Shown here in pieces: positions 52,706 through 62,248 of a DNA stretch of 64,000 nucleotides (positions are counted from its first letter, which is position 1; every line of letters begins with the position of its first letter). The stretch is taken from contig NZ_CP013187.1 in the NCBI RefSeq assembly GCF_001444405.1, forward strand, positions 1,550,001-1,614,000, in the 5' to 3' direction. Below the pieces are notes generated by a model. The model ran no database searches, was not told the DNA's origin, and saw only the letters and a program-made list of their open reading frames with translations. Both the position numbers and the translations under genes were made by a program. The stretch is from Pseudoalteromonas phenolica. Lineage in GTDB: Bacteria > Pseudomonadota > Gammaproteobacteria > Enterobacterales > Alteromonadaceae.

Positions 52706-54862
52706 TTAGTTTGTTTGATCTGCTAATTGTTTAGACTGAATAGCCGTAAGCGCAATCGTATAAACGATGTCTTCTACCAGTGCACCACGGCTTAAGTCGT
52801 TCACAGGTTTGCGCATACCTTGAAGCATAGGACCAATACTTACCAGTTCAGCACTTCTTTGTACTGCCTTATAAGTCGTATTACCAGTATTTAAGTCTGG
52901 GAATACAAACACCGTTGCTTTACCTGCAACTTTACTGTTTGGAGCCTTTTTACGAGCTACGTTTTCCATAATCGCTGCGTCGTACTGTAGTGGGCCATCA
53001 ATTTCAAGATCTGGACGTTTTTCCTGAGCAATTTTAGTGGCTTCACGCACTTTATCTACATCAGCACCATGGCCAGACTCACCTGTAGAATAGCTGATCA
53101 TGGCCACTCGTGGCTCAATACCAAATGCCGCAGCAGAGTCAGCTGACTGAATGGCGATATCGGCAAGTTGATCAGCAGTAGGGTCTGGGTTAATAGCGCA
53201 GTCACCATAAACTAATACTTGATCAGGTAGTAACATAAAGAACACAGAACTGACTAAAGATGAACCCGGCGCAGTTTTAATGAGCTGAAGAGGAGGGCGA
53301 ATAGTATTCGCTGTGGTATTCACCGCACCAGATACAAGGCCATCGACTTCGTCTTCAGCGAGCATCATAGTGCCTAAAACAACGTTGTCTTGCAGTTGCT
53401 CTTTAGCAACCACAGGGGTAAGACCCTTGTTCTTACGCAATTCAACCATAGGTGCAACATAATTATCTTGGATCTCATTCGGATCTTTAATAATCACGTT
53501 TTCGTTGAGCTCTACACCTTGTTGAAGCGCAATACGTTCGATTTCTTCTCTTTCACCCAATAGTACAGTTTTGGCAATGCCACGTTCACCACAAATTGCA
53601 GCAGCTTTGATAGTGCGAGGTTCATTGCCCTCAGGAAGCACAATGGTTTTCTTTGCTTGACGCGCTAAATCGGTCAACAAGAATCTAAATGCAGGAGGAG
53701 AAAGCTTGCGTGTTTTCGCAACGTCTTTGGCTAAAGTATCTAACCAATCTGAGTCGATGTTCGCAGCATTATGCTCTTTTACTTTTTCAATACGCTGTTC
53801 GTCATCACTTGGTACTTCCATATTAAAGTTGTGAAGTAACAAAGATGTACGCCAAGTATCAGCTTCAGTGGCTAGAATTGGCAGACCCGTTTCCATTGCC
53901 TGTTCACATAAAGTCATGATGCGTGGTTCAGGTTTAAAACCACCCGTCAATAAAATCGCACCTAACTTGGTACCATTCATAGCTGACAAACACGCTGCCA
54001 CTAACACGTCAGAGCGGTCTCCCGGTGTAACCAGTAGCGCACCCGGGGTAAAGTGATTCAAGATATTTGATACCGTTCGGGCACAAAAGGTGACACGGCG
54101 TAATCGTCTATGGGCCATGTCACCGGCATTGATCACTTCGGCTTTTAGGTAATCACTTAAGTCTGCTACACGTGGCGCGACTAGATCGAAGTCCCAAGGA
54201 ATTGCGCCAAGTAACATAAACGGGTGTTTCCTGAAAATAGGTAATGACGCCAAACGGTTCATTTCATTTTCAAGTTCTTCAGGTTCATGCTGATCAACTA
54301 AATCAGCACGCGCGCGTCCTTCTTCATCAAGCGGAGCATTTACTTTGTTAAAAATACATCCCAGTACACGACTGTGATCTATGCCGCCGTAGTTGCCAGA
54401 TGCTATTTCTAATCTATCTTCTAATTGTTCGTTGGTATCATTACCTGGTGTTAATACAAATACGATGTCTGCACCAAGTGTTTGTGCAATTTCACGGTTA
54501 ACACGACCAGCATAAGGCTGAAGGCGAGTTGGCACCATACCTTCGATAATCGCAACTTCATCATCACAGATGGCACTTTCGAAGCGCTCAACGATTTCTT
54601 CTAGCAGATCATTGCCTTTACCATCACCAATCATTTGTTCAGCATAACTAAGTTCAAAAGGCATTGGAGGCTGAATAGTCGAACCTTGTTGCACAATAAC
54701 CGTCGATTTCTCAGGCCCTATATCGTCTTTACGAGGTTGAGCAATGGGTTTGAAAAAGTTTACTTTTACTGCTTTTTGCTCAAGCGCACGTACGAGACCA
54801 ACAGAAACAGATGTTAAACCAACCCCAGTAGAGATGGGGATTAACATTATCCTACGGCTCAT
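52706..54862 (-). CDS. pta: Phosphate acetyltransferase
   Basis: Converts acetyl-CoA and phosphate to acetyl phosphate, linking to AckA for acetate overflow and signalling. The 718-residue long form has an N-terminal P-loop/DRTGG-containing regulatory part (IPISTGVGLTSVS at the start; a central GDRSDV) and the catalytic PTA domain in the last 330 residues (VLPEGNEPRTIKAA, GAVNTTANTIRPPLQ, YSTGESGHGADVDKV). The frame extends 16 codons further, but ATG 54862 overlaps the ackA stop and gives the family N-terminus. Confidence 0.97.
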   Translation of the reverse strand: MSRRIMLIPISTGVGLTSVSVGLVRALEQKAVKVNFFKPIAQPRKDDIGPEKSTVIVQQGSTIQPPMPFELSYAEQMIGDGKGNDLLEEIVERFESAICDDEVAIIEGMVPTRLQPYAGRVNREIAQTLGADIVFVLTPGNDTNEQLEDRLEIASGNYGGIDHSRVLGCIFNKVNAPLDEEGRARADLVDQHEPEELENEMNRLASLPIFRKHPFMLLGAIPWDFDLVAPRVADLSDYLKAEVINAGDMAHRRLRRVTFCARTVSNILNHFTPGALLVTPGDRSDVLVAACLSAMNGTKLGAILLTGGFKPEPRIMTLCEQAMETGLPILATEADTWRTSLLLHNFNMEVPSDDEQRIEKVKEHNAANIDSDWLDTLAKDVAKTRKLSPPAFRFLLTDLARQAKKTIVLPEGNEPRTIKAAAICGERGIAKTVLLGEREEIERIALQQGVELNENVIIKDPNEIQDNYVAPMVELRKNKGLTPVVAKEQLQDNVVLGTMMLAEDEVDGLVSGAVNTTANTIRPPLQLIKTAPGSSLVSSVFFMLLPDQVLVYGDCAINPDPTADQLADIAIQSADSAAAFGIEPRVAMISYSTGESGHGADVDKVREATKIAQEKRPDLEIDGPLQYDAAIMENVARKKAPNSKVAGKATVFVFPDLNTGNTTYKAVQRSAELVSIGPMLQGMRKPVNDLSRGALVEDIVYTIALTAIQSKQLADQTN

Positions 54863-56061
54863 TATTTTTGCTCCTGTGCAATGTTTGCTGCATCGTTGGC
54901 AATCATCCATTCTTCATTGGTAGGCACCACAATGGCACATGGCGCTGTTTGCTTTGTGATCACACCTTCAGAACCAAAGCGTGCCGCAAGGTTCTTATCA
55001 TTGTCGATTTCTAAACCTAAGAAAGATAAATGTGCAACGACTTTAGCGCGAATTACATCTGAGTTTTCACCAATGCCACCCGTGAAAATCAGTGCGTCTA
55101 ACCCACCTAATGGCACTACAAACGCTGCAATTTGTTTTGCTAAACGATAGCAGAATATATCTAATGCAAGTGCTGCTTGCTGATGCCCGTCAGCCGCAGA
55201 TTCTTCAATGGTTCTACAATCATTAGAAAGTTCACTAATGCCAAGTAAGCCACTTTCTTTGTTCAAGAGCGTATCTATTTGCTTTGCGGAGTAATTCAGT
55301 TGTTCAGTCAGGTAGTTGAAAATGCCAGGGTCAATATCGCCACTGCGCGTACCCATGACTAATCCCTCAAGTGGTGTCATACCCATACTGGTATCTACCG
55401 ATTTACCATTTTTAATAGCTGTAACAGAGCAACCATTGCCTAAATGCGCACTAATAACCTTGGAGTTTGTTTCGTTAAGGTCTAAGATCTTGATTGCTTC
55501 TGCCGATACAAAAGCATGACTGGTGCCATGGAAACCATAGCGTCTGATCCCATGTTGTTTGTAAAGCGTATAAGGCAGCGCATATAAGAAAGCTTCTGGC
55601 GACATACTTTGATGAAATGCGGTATCAAACACAGCAATTTGCGGTAAATGAGAAAACGCAGATTGCGCCGCTTCGATACCAAGCAAGTTAGCTGGGTTAT
55701 GCAATGGCGCAAGTGAAGAAGTTTTTGTGATTGCTTCTATCACATCAGGTGTGATTAATGCAGATTTTGTGAAGTGCTCGCCACCATGAACAACACGGTG
55801 TCCAACAGCAATGAGGTTTGAATCTAATTGTAATTGCTTTACTAGTTCAACTAACTTTGCAATTGCAGTTTGATGAGCATCGTTTGGTGATAGCGCGATA
55901 AGTTGCTTATCACCATTAAACTTGTACTTGATTTGCGGATCTAGCTCGCCTAAACGTTCAGCAAGACCTGAAAGAAGCTCGTCACCTGACACAGTGTCGA
56001 TGATGGCAAACTTTAAACTAGAGCTTCCGCAATTTAAAACCAGTACATGAGATGAGGGCAT
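54862..56061 (-). CDS. ackA: Acetate kinase
   Basis: Interconverts acetyl phosphate and acetate with ADP/ATP. The 399-residue protein has VLNCGSSSLKFAI at the N-terminus, HRVVHGGEHF, the FDTAFHQSM motif, GFHGTSHAFV and the FTGGIGENS signature near residue 325. Upstream ATG and TTG codons are in frame, but ATG 56061 has GGAAA upstream at about six bases and fits the usual start. It overlaps pta by one base (TAATG), so the two are translated together. Confidence 0.97.
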   Translation of the reverse strand: MPSSHVLVLNCGSSSLKFAIIDTVSGDELLSGLAERLGELDPQIKYKFNGDKQLIALSPNDAHQTAIAKLVELVKQLQLDSNLIAVGHRVVHGGEHFTKSALITPDVIEAITKTSSLAPLHNPANLLGIEAAQSAFSHLPQIAVFDTAFHQSMSPEAFLYALPYTLYKQHGIRRYGFHGTSHAFVSAEAIKILDLNETNSKVISAHLGNGCSVTAIKNGKSVDTSMGMTPLEGLVMGTRSGDIDPGIFNYLTEQLNYSAKQIDTLLNKESGLLGISELSNDCRTIEESAADGHQQAALALDIFCYRLAKQIAAFVVPLGGLDALIFTGGIGENSDVIRAKVVAHLSFLGLEIDNDKNLAARFGSEGVITKQTAPCAIVVPTNEEWMIANDAANIAQEQK

Positions 56062-56215
56062 ATGCATTTCCAATTTTGACAATAACAGTAAATGCGTATT
56101 AAGCTTAAAGCGAAGTCGCGGTTTAAGCTACGCAGTAATACAAAGGTATAATAGACAATGATAACTGTTTATTTTACCCCAATTTTGACCGAATAGTTAG
56201 CTTCTAGGAGTCCTA

Positions 56216-56668
56216 ATGCAAAAAAGTCTCATTTCTCAAATGCAACTTGGACGACAGTACGCCAAAGAATGGCCTATGCGCAAAGAGCTTGCGCCTATGT
56301 TTGCAGAATTTAGAGTCATAAAAGCCACTGAACTTGCGATCAGTGTAATGCCTTTACTTGCTGTGATAACGTTAGTACTACAAACCAATTGGTTGGGAAA
56401 TCAGTATGTACCTCAATCTTTAGCCATTGCACTTTTTTTTATATCTTTGCCTGCTCAAGGTTTACTTTGGCTAGGGAAGCGTGCTGATACGCCGCTTAAT
56501 CCATCTTTAAATACTTGGTATCAAGAATTGTTTAATAAGATGGTGGCCAATGGTTATGATGCGCCCATGCAATTACAGTCGCGCAGACCCACTTATCGAA
56601 CTTTGGCAAAACTGTTAAAAGACATGTTTGAGAAAATGGATAAAGCATTTACAAAAGAGCAGTTTTAA
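56216..56668 (+). CDS. yfbV: UPF0208 membrane protein YfbV
   Basis: A 150-residue inner-membrane protein with two helices (about residues 42-60 and 70-88). Motifs shared with YfbV are GRQYAKEWPM, LAPMFAEFRVIKAT and LPAQGLLWLGKRADTPL. E. coli YfbV affects Ter macrodomain insulation, and the gene is adjacent and divergent to ackA there as here. AGGAG lies six bases before the ATG. Confidence 0.94.
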   Translation: MQKSLISQMQLGRQYAKEWPMRKELAPMFAEFRVIKATELAISVMPLLAVITLVLQTNWLGNQYVPQSLAIALFFISLPAQGLLWLGKRADTPLNPSLNTWYQELFNKMVANGYDAPMQLQSRRPTYRTLAKLLKDMFEKMDKAFTKEQF

Positions 56669-56678
56669 CTGCTCTTTT
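56653..56678 (+). terminator. Terminator overlapping the yfbV stop
   Basis: AAAAGAGCAGTT (56653-56664) and AACTGCTCTTTT (56667-56678) form a perfect 12-bp stem with a two-base loop. The stop codon TAA begins in the loop. Confidence 0.75.
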
Positions 56679-56742
56679 CAGCTATACCCATCCTCAAAGT
56701 AATCATTTAATTAAAGGGGGGGGGTGTACAAGATAGTTTTAT

Positions 56743-57543
56743 TTAAACCTTCTCATATTCGCTTAAATAAAATGATAGGGTGATTGTATGGCTCTGCTTT
56801 TCCTTTAAAGCGTCATAGTGACTCTCTTTAAACTTCCAAGCAAATGGGGTCATTTGTATTAAATGCTCAATGATTTCTGTTTTAATCTCTATTTGTTTTT
56901 CAAGCTCATGGTGTTTAACTAATTTAAACCCAGCAGGGGTATCTGGATGTGCATGTAAATTCACTTCAGGGTAAATTAACGACTTAAGCTCAAATAAATG
57001 TTTAGGGCCCGGGTTCACTAAAATTACTTTACCTGTGCTCTTCACCAGCCTTTGTAATTCTTGTTCAAAAACGGGGGCGAACACAGTGACAACACAGTCC
57101 ATACTTTCATTTGCAAATGGTGCTTGTTTAGCAGAAGCAACACTAAAATTGGCCTCTTTATATCGCTTAGCCGCATATTTAACGGCTGATTTTGAAATAT
57201 CGAGTCCATATACATCACATTCGGGCAGTTCATTGGCAAATAAGTGCGTATAAAATCCTTCACCACAGCCTAAATCGAGCAATGTTTGAGGAGAAGATAG
57301 TGAAATTAGATTGGCAATCTCTTGTCTCAAAAAGTGATAATGGTCAGTTGCAAAAAAGGCACGACGCGCTTGAACCATATCTAAATTATCACCGGGTTGT
57401 TTTGATTTTTTATTCTGAACAGGCAGTAAGTTGACATAGCCTTCTTTGGCGAAATCAAATTGGTGTCTGTTTTCGCAAGACATGCTATTGCCTGTTTTAT
57501 TTAACGGAGCCTGACAAAGCGGACAGTGATAAATTAGCGTCAT
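56743..57543 (-). CDS. rlmA: 23S rRNA guanine-N1 methyltransferase RlmA
   Basis: Methylates G745 of 23S rRNA. The 266-residue protein begins with a zinc ribbon (CPLCQAPL and C..NRHQFD, residues 7-29), then SAM-binding LLDLGCGEGFYTHLF near residue 90 and an FAPVFEQELQRL stretch near 150. A KEGYVNLL segment after the zinc finger is typical of RlmA. It overlaps the upstream membrane-protein gene by four bases (ATGA), forming an operon xthA-membrane protein-rlmA. A 74-base gap separates it from yfbV; it holds a nine-G tract and nothing else I recognise. Confidence 0.93.
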   Translation of the reverse strand: MTLIYHCPLCQAPLNKTGNSMSCENRHQFDFAKEGYVNLLPVQNKKSKQPGDNLDMVQARRAFFATDHYHFLRQEIANLISLSSPQTLLDLGCGEGFYTHLFANELPECDVYGLDISKSAVKYAAKRYKEANFSVASAKQAPFANESMDCVVTVFAPVFEQELQRLVKSTGKVILVNPGPKHLFELKSLIYPEVNLHAHPDTPAGFKLVKHHELEKQIEIKTEIIEHLIQMTPFAWKFKESHYDALKEKQSHTITLSFYLSEYEKV

Positions 57544-58169
57544 TTATCTAAGTATTCCTTATCATAAAAGGTTTTAACCCAGTGGGGTTTATAAGTAATA
57601 AGTAAAGTGATTGCCATACCATTTAACATGGCTTCGGGAAACCAAATTAACGTTGCATAAAATAAATAGTTATCTAATAACTGTTGGAATGTGTACGTAT
57701 CAATTAGCCAATAATATACACCTGACGACAATATTTTGAATGCGCCAATACAGCCTGCGCATAAAAATGCACAGACAAAAATATATACAAAAAAATGTCT
57801 TGGTAATTTGCTGTAACACAGCACAAATAGGCCGTAACTGACCAATATGGGAAGTAGCGCAGTAAAAAGATAAAAGTCGGCAAATTCGGAAGATTGAATG
57901 GTGCCAAAAGCAAGCAATAAGAGACTGGTAAGTAGAGCACTTAAACTTGCTAACCGCCAGCCAAGCACCAAAGTAATTGCGGTTATTCCCAATATATGAA
58001 TATTTAGATAGGGCAAAATCCCCGCTTTAATTTGCCAAAGCAGTGCCAGTACAACTGAACAAGCAAGTACACCAGTTTGTCGGATAGGCCTATGCCAAAG
58101 CGTTAAATATTCGCGTTTATCGATAGTAAACGCGAATATGATTAAGGTAATAAGCGGGGTCAATAACAT
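57540..58169 (-). CDS. ECF/CbiM-like membrane protein
   Basis: A 209-residue protein with about six hydrophobic helices. PYLNIHILGITAITLVLGWRLA is reminiscent of CbiM/ECF-transporter permeases and related uncharacterised membrane proteins (COG3235-like), where a conserved His lies in a similar helix. No energising ATPase or cobalt/nickel genes lie nearby. It sits between xthA (14 bases upstream) and rlmA (four-base overlap). Its role is unknown; the family call is from this signature only. Confidence 0.65.
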   Translation of the reverse strand: MLLTPLITLIIFAFTIDKREYLTLWHRPIRQTGVLACSVVLALLWQIKAGILPYLNIHILGITAITLVLGWRLASLSALLTSLLLLAFGTIQSSEFADFYLFTALLPILVSYGLFVLCYSKLPRHFFVYIFVCAFLCAGCIGAFKILSSGVYYWLIDTYTFQQLLDNYLFYATLIWFPEAMLNGMAITLLITYKPHWVKTFYDKEYLDK

Positions 58170-58183
58170 AGAGTGAGTTCTAA

Positions 58184-58993
58184 TTAAAATTTAAACTCGG
58201 CCCAAATTGGCGCGTGATCAGAAGGCTTTTCGATGCCTCTTAATTCGTAATCGATTTCACTTTCTACACATTTGGCCATCAATGATTCAGTCGCTAACAC
58301 TACATCAATGCGAAGGCCTCGGTTATCATCAAAACCTTTTGAGCGATAATCGAACCACGAGTAACGTTCTGTCTTTTCTGGTGTTAATTCGCGGAAAGTA
58401 TCTTTAAATCCCCAATCCATTAACGTCGCAAGCCACTCGCGTTCTTCTGGCTGGAATGAACATTTGCCCGTTTTCAGCCAACGCTTCTTATTTGGCTCAC
58501 CAATACCGATATCTAAATCTATTGGTGAGATATTGATATCACCCATCACAATGACATTTTCTTCAGGCGTGTGATTTTCATTTAAGTGTGTCATTAAGTC
58601 TTTATAGAACTGACGCTTGTATGGGAATTTGGTTTCATGATTTATGTTATCACCTTGAGGGAAGTATCCATTATGAATGATCACATCTTCACCTTTGTCA
58701 TTCTCGAATACACCTGAAATCATACGTTTTTGGGATTCTTCTGTATCAGTCGAAAACCCTTTTTTGATTGATTTAGCAGGTTTCTTTGACATCAGTGCGA
58801 CACCATAATGTGCCTTTTGACCATGGAAATAAACGTGATAGCCCATAGCTTCTACATCTTCAACCGGAAACGCTTCATCGTGAACTTTGATTTCCTGTAA
58901 ACCAATTACGTCAGGTTGATGTTTGTCGATTAATGCTTGCAATTGATGAAGACGAGCACGAAGGCCATTAATGTTAAATGAGATTACTTTCAT
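58184..58993 (-). CDS. xthA: Exodeoxyribonuclease III
   Basis: AP endonuclease and 3'-5' exonuclease of base-excision repair. The 269-residue EEP-fold protein has FNINGLRAR at residues 5-13, LQEIKVHDEAFP with the metal Glu near 34, HNGYFPQGDN near 106, MGDINISPIDLDIG near 150 and the C-terminal YELRGIEKPSDHAPIWAEF with the catalytic Asp-His. The length matches E. coli XthA (268). Confidence 0.97.
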   Translation of the reverse strand: MKVISFNINGLRARLHQLQALIDKHQPDVIGLQEIKVHDEAFPVEDVEAMGYHVYFHGQKAHYGVALMSKKPAKSIKKGFSTDTEESQKRMISGVFENDKGEDVIIHNGYFPQGDNINHETKFPYKRQFYKDLMTHLNENHTPEENVIVMGDINISPIDLDIGIGEPNKKRWLKTGKCSFQPEEREWLATLMDWGFKDTFRELTPEKTERYSWFDYRSKGFDDNRGLRIDVVLATESLMAKCVESEIDYELRGIEKPSDHAPIWAEFKF

Positions 58994-59348
58994 AATTTGC
59001 GCTTATAGTTCTATATAATTTACGTACCATTTTAACATTGAAAGGGAGTTGCGAAAGCCCGAGATAGCAATTTAAATTATCTATCACTTTTTTCAATTTG
59101 GGAGATATGTTATTTATTAGTCAAAACACTCAAATTTTGGTGAGAAAGTAACTTGGTTAGAAATGCCAGCTGAATTAGTGCATTGAATTATAATGACTTT
59201 ATTTTTGGTTCGGTTGTTGCTTTAAATTTAAGAAATGCAATTTTAATGGTACAACTTATTGAATGATTAAGTTGAATCAGTCACTCACTATACTAAACAG
59301 CTTAATTAAGTGTTACTGCAGATTGGTATTACATAGTAGGGAAATAAC
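58994..59348. other. 355-bp intergenic region, no gene seen
   Basis: AT-rich sequence between divergent xthA and the DUF1707 gene. I see no long ORF, repeat, tRNA or strong hairpin. It should contain both promoters. AGGGAAA just before 59349 is the ribosome site of the rightward gene. Confidence 0.6.
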
Positions 59349-60014
59349 ATGAGCGTCGTATTAGAAGATAGACCTATTGAACAAGTTAGAGAAGAAGTTA
59401 TAGACAACCTAATTTACAACTATAGCCATGGTGTTATTTCCGCAGAGGCATTTGAAAGACGTTTAGACAAAGCGATGAGTACACAGGTTCACGCTGAAAT
59501 CGTCGCCCTAACAGCAGATCTTACTATGCAAGCTGACGAGAAGTATACGGCGCAAAAAGATGCGAGCCTGAATATTAATTACGGACAAAAGTCTGCAGGT
59601 GACAAGCTAGATATTAAAACGGTTTTAGGAAACAGCACTCGAACAGGCAAATGGGCGGTACCAAAAGAAATTAACTTATTGAATGTGTTGGGTTCTACAA
59701 CCTTAGACTTTTCCGATGCTGTATTTGAGCATCAAGAAGTCACAGTAAATGTAAATTGCATACTGGGTTCAGAGAAAATTTTAATCCCTGAAGGTGTAAA
59801 TGTGATCTGCGAGGCTTTTTGCATTCTTGGTAACGTAGAAAATAAAGCGCCGTCAATTGCGCCGAAACAAGCACCGACTATAAAGATTAAAGGCAAACTG
59901 TGGTTAGGTTCAATTGACGTTGAAATTAAGCGCACGATTAAAGAAAAGTTTGTGAGCTTTGCCAATGAACTCAAGTCATTATTTGATGATGGCAGTTATG
60001 GTAAATATAAATAA
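59349..60014 (+). CDS. DUF1707/LiaF-like protein
   Basis: A 221-residue soluble protein. The N-terminal 55 residues (EEVIDNLIYNYSHGVISAEAFERRLDKA) are a SHOCT-like/DUF1707 domain. After a linker, the second part has repeated beta motifs (INLLNVLGSTTLDFSDAVF, VTVNVNCILGSEKILIPEGV, KGKLWLGSIDVEIK) typical of the cell-wall-active antibiotic response (LiaF C-terminal) domain. No transmembrane helix is present, unlike LiaF. A role in envelope stress is only suggested by the domain. It stands alone and is followed by a terminator. Confidence 0.8.
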   Translation: MSVVLEDRPIEQVREEVIDNLIYNYSHGVISAEAFERRLDKAMSTQVHAEIVALTADLTMQADEKYTAQKDASLNINYGQKSAGDKLDIKTVLGNSTRTGKWAVPKEINLLNVLGSTTLDFSDAVFEHQEVTVNVNCILGSEKILIPEGVNVICEAFCILGNVENKAPSIAPKQAPTIKIKGKLWLGSIDVEIKRTIKEKFVSFANELKSLFDDGSYGKYK

Positions 60015-60025
60015 TCAGGATATAA

Positions 60026-60053
60026 GAGGGCACGCTAAACGTGCCCTTTTTTT
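60026..60053 (+). terminator. Terminator after the DUF1707 gene
   Basis: GGGCACG (60028-60034) pairs with CGTGCCC (60040-60046), followed by seven T residues. It lies close to the converging DUF417 gene end and may serve both. Confidence 0.9.
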
Positions 60054-60054
60054 A

Positions 60055-60882
60055 TCATACTTTTTGTTCGGTAAACTTTAAAAAGAAAATCAAATTCGCA
60101 ATAAACCATAAATCTTTAATTAAAAAGTGGCCAGTAGTAGATAAAATAGTTGATGTCGTAACTGCGCCTGGGGTTGTAGCTAAAAATGTTTGTGTCATGA
60201 CAAAAACTGCAAGTGACATTAATACGCCAATCCAAAGTACTTTTTTGTTATATATGGCTGCAATTAAAAGTACGACAGCTAACAAATCATAAACACCAAT
60301 TAAATTCGAGGCAGTTTGTAAATCCCAAACACTATACATCCAAGACATAAATGGTGAAGTTTGTAATAGGTCTTCGATACCTTGAGCTTCTATCAAGGTA
60401 AACTTCATACCCCCGATCCAAACGAGTACCACCAAAACTGGGAATATCGCTATCCACTGCATTGCATGCTGAGACAGTTTTGGATTAAGTAGACAAATGC
60501 CAATTGAGAGAAGCGCAAAATACTTGATTACACCTTGACCTGCTCCGATTACAGGAAACCCGCCCATACTTTCAATCCACATACCCGTCGAAAAAAGGCT
60601 CAATAATGGTACAGAAGATACAACAATAAGTAGGGATGCTAAGGCTGGTTTAGTTTTTTCAAAGTACATAGATAGTATCGAAAATAAAGCAAGTAAAGAA
60701 AAGCATAAAGCAGCCAACATGTTAGCAAGTTCATAACTTAGGAGTGAGTTTAAGCCAAAAAAATTGACAGTTTTTTCGATATGCCTATGACTACCCATCA
60801 GTAACATACTCGTGCTCATCAATAAACTTGATAATCCAACGAGTAAAAGCGCCACCTTGGTACTGCAATACAACTTTTTCAT
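60055..60882 (-). CDS. DUF417 (YkgB/RclC-like) membrane protein with an N-terminal extension
   Basis: A 275-residue membrane protein with about eight helices. The C-terminal 150 residues have the DUF417 pattern: VWIGGMKFTLIEAQGIEDLLQTSPFMSWMY, an SNLIGVYDL stretch, then TFLATTPG and TTGHFLIKDLWF. YkgB/RclC proteins are about 200 residues long and are linked to reactive chlorine resistance in E. coli. The first 90 or so residues here add extra helices not found in the short form. No rclA or rclR is nearby. It converges on the DUF1707 gene. Confidence 0.78.
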   Translation of the reverse strand: MKKLYCSTKVALLLVGLSSLLMSTSMLLMGSHRHIEKTVNFFGLNSLLSYELANMLAALCFSLLALFSILSMYFEKTKPALASLLIVVSSVPLLSLFSTGMWIESMGGFPVIGAGQGVIKYFALLSIGICLLNPKLSQHAMQWIAIFPVLVVLVWIGGMKFTLIEAQGIEDLLQTSPFMSWMYSVWDLQTASNLIGVYDLLAVVLLIAAIYNKKVLWIGVLMSLAVFVMTQTFLATTPGAVTTSTILSTTGHFLIKDLWFIANLIFFLKFTEQKV

Positions 60883-61027
60883 TTAACAACCTTTTTAATT
60901 GGGAATACGCAATAAGACCGAGATAAAGAAGATTTCTTTCATTTTATAAATATCTTTTATCGAATATTGTTTCTTTTGTCATTTTAAGCAACCAAAATAA
61001 CAACGCACTTAAACACGGGAATTTTAA

Positions 61028-62215
61028 ATGATCAAAACACTTTTTTATTGTGTCCTATTGCTTATAGCCATACCCAGTATCGCAAAGCAACAAACTGTCA
61101 TTCTTATCTCACTTGATGGTTTTCGGTGGGATTATATTGAAAAACATAACGCTCAAAATATTAAACGCATCGCTGATAGCGGTGTTCGAGCCACTAAAAT
61201 GTGGCCTGTATATCCAAGTAAAACCTTTCCAAATCATATATCCATAATTACCGGCTTACTACCGGTCAATCACGGTATTATCGACAATAAGTTCTGTGAT
61301 AAACAAAGAGGTGATTGTTATAAGATGGGTAAAGGGCAAGGTGATAGTACTTGGCTCAATGGAATACCTTTATGGAATCTGGCAAAAATGCAAGGGCTCA
61401 AATCAGCTGCCTATTTCTGGCCTGAATCTGATGCGCGTTTTAATGGCATGACCCCTGACTATTACTATCATTACTCTAAACATAGTGATTACCTAACGCG
61501 TATCGATCAAATGGTTGAGTGGTTAAAGTTACCAAAAGAACAAAGACCAAGTTTTGTTGCAGGGTATTTTTCATTAGTCGATAGTATGGGCCATGACTTT
61601 GGACCTGATAGCAAAGAAGTCTATGATGCCGTGCAAAAAATGGATAAGCTAATCGGGCAGTTTGATGAGCGCTTAAAAAAGCTTTCTCATGATGTGAACT
61701 TAGTGCTGGTGGCAGATCATGGTATGTCTGCATTAAAAAAAGACAAAACAATCTCGATTAACAGCCTGAATATTCCAAAAGCTTGGACGGTTAAGAATAC
61801 AGGTCCAAGAGTACTTATTTATTCTGGTGATTCATCAATTGAAGACGTTAATAGAGCAAAACAAAAACTCCGTCTTATTGCAAATAATCGTTACTCAGTG
61901 CTAGATGATACAACTTTAAAGCAACGTCATTACCATGGCACTCCAAGGATCCCAGATATTATCTTAGAAACCAAAGCACCGAGTGTTTTTAGTTTTGATG
62001 GCGAACTTGATTATAAAGGTACTCATGGCTTTGCAAATACAGATGATATGGCTGCCATGTTTGTAGCAACCGGACCTGCTTTTAAAAAAGGTTATGAGAT
62101 CGCCGAAATGAGTAATTTAGAAATTTATCCAACAATAGCTAAAATTTTGGGCTTAGAGCTTATACGAAATGTAGATTCAGACGGAGAAACGTTACTTAAA
62201 GCACTAAACGAATGA
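61028..62215 (+). CDS. Secreted ENPP-type nucleotide pyrophosphatase/phosphodiesterase
   Basis: A 395-residue exported alkaline phosphatase-superfamily enzyme. A signal peptide covers residues 1-19 (ending SIAK). Metal and catalytic residues are visible: Asp30 in SLDGFRWDY, nucleophile Thr66 in PSKTFPNH, DSMGHDFGP near 190, ADHGMS near 234 and GTHGF near 335. This is the ectonucleotide pyrophosphatase (ENPP, type I phosphodiesterase) pattern. Its probable role is periplasmic or extracellular cleavage of nucleotides or related diesters for phosphate or nucleoside scavenging (inference). It is a single gene; its terminator lies just downstream. Confidence 0.9.
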   Translation: MIKTLFYCVLLLIAIPSIAKQQTVILISLDGFRWDYIEKHNAQNIKRIADSGVRATKMWPVYPSKTFPNHISIITGLLPVNHGIIDNKFCDKQRGDCYKMGKGQGDSTWLNGIPLWNLAKMQGLKSAAYFWPESDARFNGMTPDYYYHYSKHSDYLTRIDQMVEWLKLPKEQRPSFVAGYFSLVDSMGHDFGPDSKEVYDAVQKMDKLIGQFDERLKKLSHDVNLVLVADHGMSALKKDKTISINSLNIPKAWTVKNTGPRVLIYSGDSSIEDVNRAKQKLRLIANNRYSVLDDTTLKQRHYHGTPRIPDIILETKAPSVFSFDGELDYKGTHGFANTDDMAAMFVATGPAFKKGYEIAEMSNLEIYPTIAKILGLELIRNVDSDGETLLKALNE

Positions 62216-62248
62216 TATGAATAAAATTTGATAACTGTCAGTTTTAAA

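Noticed and set aside
56716..56724. Nine-G tract between yfbV and rlmA, a possible phase-variation tract
   Set aside because: It lies between the 3' ends of convergent genes, not in a coding region or promoter, so slippage would have no obvious effect.
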